Source of the DNA: Perca fluviatilis
Taxonomy: Eukaryota; Chordata; Actinopteri; Perciformes; Percidae
Reading direction: 5' to 3'
Length of the DNA stretch: 64,000 bases
Assembly: GCF_010015445.1 (NCBI RefSeq)
Contig: NC_053115.1
Span: 4,294,576-4,358,575, forward strand
How positions within the stretch are numbered: position 1 is the first letter of the stretch; every line of letters begins with the position of its first letter. The notes under the pieces are model-generated. The model was not told the DNA's origin. It searched no databases and saw only the letters and a list, made by a program, of their open reading frames with translations. Position numbers and translations under genes: made by a program. This document shows, in pieces, positions 62,080 to 64,000 of the stretch.

Positions 62080-62585
62080 TTACCGTAGCGGGCCTGTAGA
62101 ACATCCCTCGCTATGCAAAAACAAAATTTGGATCGTGCAACCAGGCAGGCCTGCTTATAGGGTTAAGATTTACGAAGAATATGTTTAACGTTACACCGTG
62201 TATGAACTGGGACATTTTGGGACCGATTGTGGCAGAGTTGCTGTGGACAACGTAACGTTACAAAGGACGATACACTGGTAAGAGCAAATTAGTTTTAACC
62301 ATGTATCCATTTAATTGAAATAGCTCACATTACTGCATTGTGTTAACAGTTAACTTGATTTATTATTGTATGTGGCGTTTTCTTTTGCGGGGTGCAAATG
62401 TTCCACCAAAACAAAGTTCCTTCCCGAGACTATTTAGCAGAGCCACCGTCGCTGCGTCCGGAGCTTAGCGCCGCCCAAGACGATTGGGATTGGTTTAAAG
62501 AAATGCAGACAACCCAGAGCGTCCTATCCTGCAGAGTATGTGTGCACCCCACAGCACTGTGGGGTAAGGTCTGGTAATGCAAAAC
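62080..62585 (+). repeat. Interspersed repeat family A copy
   Basis: Same order as 34430-34925: ATTTACGAAGAATATGTTTA, GTATGTGGCGTTTTCTTTTG, CCACCAAAACAAAGTTCCTT and GGTAAGGTCTGGTAATGC. Confidence 0.75.
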
Positions 62586-63439
62586 TAGTTGACACGTGGC
62601 AGCAGAATGAGTCTCCAAATGTGTTCTAAGTGACCTCTGGTGATCGGATCTCACTTTCCCACTCCATACGCTAATAACCACATACATCATTCAGTTTGCA
62701 TATAGGCTGGTTGTGAGTGACTGTATACATTTCAGTTGTTACTCTCACATAAATCCTACATTAGAAACGTTCAATGACAGTGACGATCAATGAAAAAAGC
62801 TCTGCTATACAGTCAGTCTCCATGTGCCAAAGGACATAACCTTTCTTTGCGTGACAGCATTACATGTACGGTACATGTTATAAACCTAAAAATAAGGATG
62901 TCTGTCTGGGCGCAGGGACCTGGGCAGGAGAAAAAGGTTTTTAAACGTGTCAGTGTGTTCAGCTCTCAGTACGTTTAGAGCTTCTAACTGAATCTCTGTG
63001 GTTTGAAGTATAGTTTCTATATTATATCTCCTTTATTTCACCGTTTATTGTTCCCTTATAGGAGTCGTGTTAATGTTAGCACCGCCAGACACTTTAGGGG
63101 GTAGTATAACGCCCTGACCCGAGGCCCAAGAGCGTCTGTGTCCTTTTATTTGGCTGATGGGCCATGAACACGTCATCCCTCTCCATCTCTATAGCGCTGT
63201 GTTAATCTCTGTGGCAGCAAGGACACACATACACAATACTGGAGGAGGATCATGCAAAAGCTTTTTTTTTTTTTTTATCAAGGCCTGCTTATTAAAGATT
63301 TTCAGAGTGTACAAGCTATAAAAATTTTTTTTCGAACAATCGAAACTAATATCAAAACAAATAAAACACACTTCTACAGTAAATTAAGGCCGGTCCCTTT
63401 ATATATTTAACCATAAAGGAGAATGACATTAAAAAAGAG

Positions 63440-63830
<391 letters not shown>

Positions 63831-63839
63831 CCTATGATA

Positions 63840-64000
63840 TAGTCTCGCTTTGCCTGACCTTCCTCCACATCGCTGCGGAGGAGGGTCTGGCTAGTCCACA
63901 CAGCATGCCAGGATGGGATGATATGGCCTAAAAATCTCCGATTTTATTTTTTTTAATTCGATTTGCGTTTTTTTTTCTGATTTTCCCCCCTACTTATTAA
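63840..64000 (+). repeat. Interspersed repeat family B copy, cut by window end
   Basis: TGACCTTCCTCCACATCGCT, then GGAGGAGGGTCTGGCTAGTC and CACACAGCATGCCAGGATGG, parallel 525-560. Confidence 0.65.

Overview
This is vertebrate DNA, almost certainly from a ray-finned (probably percomorph) fish. It has small GT-AG exons separated by long introns, dense CA/GT microsatellites, and many interspersed repeats of types common in teleosts: L2-like and Tx1/L1-like LINE fragments, tRNA-derived SINEs, hAT-like and TTAA-flanked non-autonomous DNA transposons, and palindromic Tc1-like MITEs. The species assignment is inference from repeat character only. No prokaryotic features are present.

The only host gene I can support is the middle part of a fibulin gene on the + strand, running from 10173 to 59203. 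Fourteen exons (1891 nt, about 630 codons) join in one open frame with GT/AG borders. In order they encode three anaphylatoxin-like cysteine modules (exons at 10173, 12057 and 14369), an acidic linker plus a first calcium-binding EGF module (21095), a Ser/Thr/Pro-rich linker (22444) that leads into a non-calcium EGF module (33806), and eight further EGF modules (43204, 48243, 52960, 55619, 56997, 57467, 58322, 59080). Domain order and diagnostic stretches ([56 protein letters not shown]) match fibulin-2, a secreted extracellular-matrix and elastic-fibre glycoprotein. The signal peptide and fibulin-2-specific N-terminal exons, and the exons for the C-terminal fibulin module, are not seen and should lie outside the window.

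Layout. 1-10172: sequence upstream of the first visible exon (5' intron if the N-terminal exons lie further left), filled with repeats, including hAT-like elements with target-site duplications. 10173-14555: anaphylatoxin exons. 14556-21094: repeat-rich intron. 21095-22542: first EGF and linker. 22543-33805: an 11.3-kb intron inside the second EGF module, holding a nested hAT-like element, a TTAA-flanked transposon with a 46-bp tandem array, and a nearly full-length but broken L2-like LINE on the - strand. 33908-52959: long introns with single EGF exons, including a palindromic MITE with an internal minisatellite. 52960-59203: closely spaced EGF exons. 59204-64000: intron with two Tx1/L1-like LINE fragments and a second TTAA element.

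I found no undescribed multi-gene system. What stands out is repeat biology: minisatellites that arose inside transposons, sister repeat copies with 1, 2 or 3 internal units, and transposon debris lying within tens of bases of fibulin splice sites.
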